This document shows, piece by piece, positions 61,443 to 64,000 of a stretch of 64,000 nt of DNA; position 1 is the stretch's first letter, and the number at the start of each line of letters is the position of its first letter. The DNA is taken from the NCBI RefSeq assembly GCF_963576545.1, contig NW_026870454.1, positions 310,001 through 374,000 of the forward strand, in the 5' to 3' direction. Made by a program: the position numbers and the translations under genes. The DNA is from Limanda limanda (taxonomy: Eukaryota; Chordata; Actinopteri; Pleuronectiformes; Pleuronectidae). The notes under the pieces were generated by a model. The model made no database searches. It saw only the letters and a list, made by a program, of their open reading frames with translations, and had not been told where the DNA came from.

Positions 61443-64000
61443 GTGGGGGTAGAGCCTACTTGCAAGTCTCTCCGACCTTCACAAAAAAAGTTATTCAAGA
61501 ATATCTCTTTCTCCTATGTGCTTTCATCCCTAACCCTAACCCTAACCCTTCCGAAAGTCGGAGAAGCTCAAGGATGGTACTGGTCGATGCGCGCAACCCC
61601 ATTTAGTGGGGGTAGAGCCTACTTGCAAGTCTCTCCGACCTTCACAAAAAAAGTTATTCAAGAATATCTCCTCAGATTTGGGGGAATTTCGTCGGTCGAC
61701 CTCTTCCGAAGGTCGTACAAGCTCGGGGATGGTACCAATCGATCCGCAGGACCCAAATTAGTCCAGATGCAACCACTTTCCAAGTCTCTCCGACCTTCAC
61801 AAAAAAAGTTATTCAAGAATATCTCTTTCTCCTATGTGCTTTCATCCCTAACCCTAACCCTAACCCTTCCGAAAGTCGGAGAAGCTCAAGGATGGTACCG
61901 ATCGATGCGCGCTACCCCATTTAGTGGGGGTAGAGCCTACTTGCAAGTCTCTCGGACCTTCACAAAAAAAGTTATTCAAGAATATCTCTTTCTCCTATGT
62001 GCTTTCATCCCTAACCCTAACCCTAACCCTTCCGAAAGTCGGAGAAGCTCAAGGATGGTACCGATCGATGCGCGCTACCCCATTTAGTGGGGGTAGAGCC
62101 TACTTGCAAGTCTCTCCAACCTTCACAAAAAAAGTTATTCAAGAATATCTCCTCAGATTTGGGGGAATTTCGTCGGTCGACCTCTTCCGAAGGTCGTACA
62201 AGCTCGGGGATGGTACCAATCGATCCGCAGGACCCAAATTAGTCCAGATGCAACCACTTTCCAAGTCTCTCCGACCTTCACAAAAAAAGTTATTCAAGAA
62301 TATCTCTTTCTCCTATGTGCTTTCATCCCTAACCCTAACCCTAACCCTTCCGAAAGTCGGAGAAGCTCAAGGATGGTACCGATCGATGCGTGCTACCCCA
62401 TTTAGTGGGGGTAGAGCCTACTTGCAAGTCTCTCCGACCTTCACAAAAAACGTTATTCAAGAATATCTCTTTCTCCTATGTGCTTTCATCCCTAACCCTA
62501 ACCCTAACCCTTCCGAAAGTCGGAGAAGCTCAAGGATGGTACCGATCGATGCGCGCTACCCCATTTAGTGGGGGTAGAGCCTACTTGCAAGTCTCTCCGA
62601 CCTTCACAAAAAAAGTTATTCAAGAATATCTCCTCAGATTTGGGGGAATTTCGTCGGTCGACCTCTTCCGAAGGTCGTACAAGCTCGGGGATGGTACCAA
62701 TCGATCCGCAGGACCCAAATTAGTCCAGATGCAACCACTTTCCAAGTCTCTCCGACCTTCACAAAAAAAGTTATTCAAGAATATCTCTTTCTCCTATGTG
62801 CTTTCATCCCTAACCCTAACCCTAACCCTTCCGAAAGTCGGAGAAGCTCAAGGATGGTACCGATCGATGCGCGCTACCCCATTTAGTGGGGGTAGAGCCT
62901 ACTTGCAAGTCTCTCCGACCTTCACAAAAAAAGTTATTCAAGAATATCTCTTTCTCCTATGTGCTTTCATCCCTAACCCTAACCCTAACCCTTCCGAAAG
63001 TCGGAGAAGCTCAAGGATGGTACCGATCGATGCGCGCTACCCCATTTAGTGGGGGTAGAGCCTACTTGCAAGTCTCTCCGACCTTCACAAAAAAAGTTAT
63101 TCAAGAATATCTCTTTCTCCTATGTGCTTTCATCCCTAACCCTAACCCTAACCCTTCCGAAAGTCGGAGAAGCTCAAGGATGGTACCGATCGATGCGCGT
63201 TACCCCATTTAGTGGGGGTAGAGCCTACTTGCAAGTCTCTCGGACCTTCACAAAAAAAGTTATTCAAGAATATCTCTTTCTCCTATGTGCTTTCATCCCT
63301 AACCCTAACCCTAACCCTTCCGAAAGTCGGAGAAGCTCAAGGATGGTACCGATCGATGCGCGCTACCCCATTTAGTGGGGGTAGAGCCTACTTGCAAGTC
63401 TCTCCGACCTTCACAAAAAAAGTTATTCAAGAATATCTCCTCAGATTTGGGGGAATTTCGTCGGTCGACCTCTTCCGAAGGTCGTACAAGCTCGGGGATG
63501 GTACCAATCGATCCGCAGGACCCAAATTAGTCCAGATGCAACCACTTTCCAAGTCTCTCCGACCTTCACAAAAAAAGTTATTCAAGAATATCTCTTTCTC
63601 CTATGTGCTTTCATCCCTAACCCTAACCCTAACCCTTCCGAAAGTCGGAGAAGCTCAAGGATGGTACCGATCGATGCGCGCTACCCCATTTAGTGGGGGT
63701 AGAGCCTACTTGCAAGTCTCTCCGACCTTCACAAAAAACGTTATTCAAGAATATCTCTTTCTCCTATGTGCTTTCATCCCTAACCCTAACCCTAACCCTT
63801 CCGAAAGTCGGAGAAGCTCAAGGATGGTACCGATCGATGCGCGCTACCCCATTTAGTGGGGGTAGAGCCTACTTGCAAGTCTCTCCGACCTTCACAAAAA
63901 AAGTTATTCAAGAATATCTCCTCAGATTTGGGGGAATTTCGTCGGTCGACCTCTTCCGAAGGTCGTACAAGCTCGGGGATGGTACCAATCGATCTGCAGG
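61443..64000 (+). repeat. Right end with monomer variants typical of the left domain
   Basis: CTGGTCG (near 61583), CGGACC (near 61953 and 63241) and AACGTT (near 62451 and 63739) reappear here, after being absent or rare from about 35 to 51 kb. B spacing is 481, 481, 807 and 481 bp at the end. The segment looks derived from left-type units rather than from the 962-bp units beside it. Confidence 0.7.
63920..64000 (+). repeat. Partial B monomer at right edge
   Basis: The first 81 bp of a B monomer are present, with the GATCTGCAGG variant near 63993. The array continues to the right of the window. Confidence 0.95.

Larger units (their letters stand above)
1..64000 (+). repeat. Satellite array of interleaved 163-bp (A) and 155-bp (B) monomers
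   Basis: Every base belongs to one of two tandem monomers in a single orientation. Spacing between successive B monomers always equals 155 + n x 163 bp (n = 1 to 7) apart from small length changes inside A. Two B monomers are never adjacent. From the first to the last B start there are 107 B and 288 A monomers; 48 bp of telomere-repeat loss and one inserted base account exactly for the 63,482-bp distance. No unrelated sequence, mobile element or strand switch interrupts the array. Near-perfect homogeneity means recent turnover by unequal exchange, conversion or amplification. Satellites of this size and purity are typical of eukaryotic centromeric, pericentromeric or subtelomeric heterochromatin; which one applies here cannot be told from the window. 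Confidence 0.98.
25085..64000 (+). repeat. Trimer-dominated domain (B-A-A, 481 bp)
   Basis: B starts: 25085, 25566, 26210, 26854, 27335, 27816, 28291, 29098, 29742, 30223, 30704, 31179, 31823, 32304, 32779, 33260, 33742, 34549, 34861, 35668, 36149, 36630, 37437, 37918, 38399, 38880, 39361, 40005, 40486, 40967, 41448, 41929, 42410, 43054, 43523, 44004, 44485, 44966, 45610, 46091, 46572, 47053, 47860, 48341, 49148, 49629, 50110, 50591, 51072, 51553, 52197, 52678, 53159, 53640, 53958, 54765, 55246, 55727, 56534, 57015, 57496, 57977, 58458, 58939, 59420, 59738, 60545, 61026, 61670, 62151, 62632, 63439, 63920. About 50 of 72 intervals are B-A-A; the mean is about 2.4 A per B and no run exceeds four. 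Variants typical here are GTACAGCC for GTAGAGCC, TAGTTGGGG, and GATGTGCGC. Confidence 0.93.

Noticed and set aside
1..64000. Hundreds of overlapping plus-strand reading frames of 60 to 320 residues
   Set aside because: They are produced by the repeat itself. A is 163 bp (one more than a multiple of three), so each A shifts the frame and a TAG in the A inverted repeat ends it. One A plus one B is 318 bp, a multiple of three, which lengthens frames across B. Variants such as TACCCC to AACCCC and CpG changes show no protective coding pattern.
1..64000. CRISPR array
   Set aside because: Repeats and intervening sequence are both repeated, units are 155-163 bp, and there are no unique spacers or cas genes.
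1..64000. Ribosomal DNA spacer or 5S/tRNA gene cluster
   Set aside because: No 5S, tRNA A/B box pair or rRNA sequence is recognisable, and unit lengths are too short for a gene plus spacer of these types.
1..64000. Transposon or terminal-repeat structure within the array
   Set aside because: All sequence is accounted for by A and B. No target-site duplications, no long inverted repeats and no coding domains are present.

Overview
The whole window is one uninterrupted satellite DNA array. I see no protein-coding gene, RNA gene, transposon, inversion or unique sequence in 64 kb. Two related monomers lie head to tail, all in the same orientation. Monomer A is 163 bp with about 291 copies, the first cut by the window edge. 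Monomer B is 155 bp with 108 copies, the last cut by the window edge. Counts come from the spacing of every B start. 107 B plus 288 A monomers, less 48 bp of telomere-repeat contractions and plus one inserted base, account exactly for the distance from the first to the last B.

A and B share an ungapped 121-bp body that is about 81% identical, and the last 44 bp of it is identical. They differ completely in their first module. In A this is 42 bp and ends in three CCCTAA repeats plus CCC, which reads as TTAGGG telomere repeat on the minus strand. In B it is an unrelated 34 bp. This is a eukaryotic chromosome, either a centromeric/pericentromeric or a subtelomeric heterochromatin block. The TTAGGG-type motif fits vertebrates, many invertebrates and fungi, and some plants (e.g. 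many Asparagales). Plant-sized monomers near nucleosome length and many CpG and CCG sites with C-to-T variants would fit a plant, but the sequence alone does not settle the species.

Layout: 1 to about 25.1 kb is A-rich (about 3.4 A per B, A runs up to seven) and built from nested higher-order repeats of 3,220, 2,415 and 7,893 bp. From about 25.1 to 61 kb the array is dominated by the 481-bp trimer B-A-A. Two B subtypes alternate there to make a 962-bp six-monomer unit, with larger duplications of 2,888, 2,087, about 5.6-5.8 kb and one copy 19,097 bp away. From about 61.4 kb to the end, variants typical of the left part reappear.

The main points are the clean swap of a telomere-repeat module into one of two interleaved monomers, the exact four-G-tract length of that module, the invariant 44-bp core through which A and B exchange variants, and an A subtype found only directly upstream of B.
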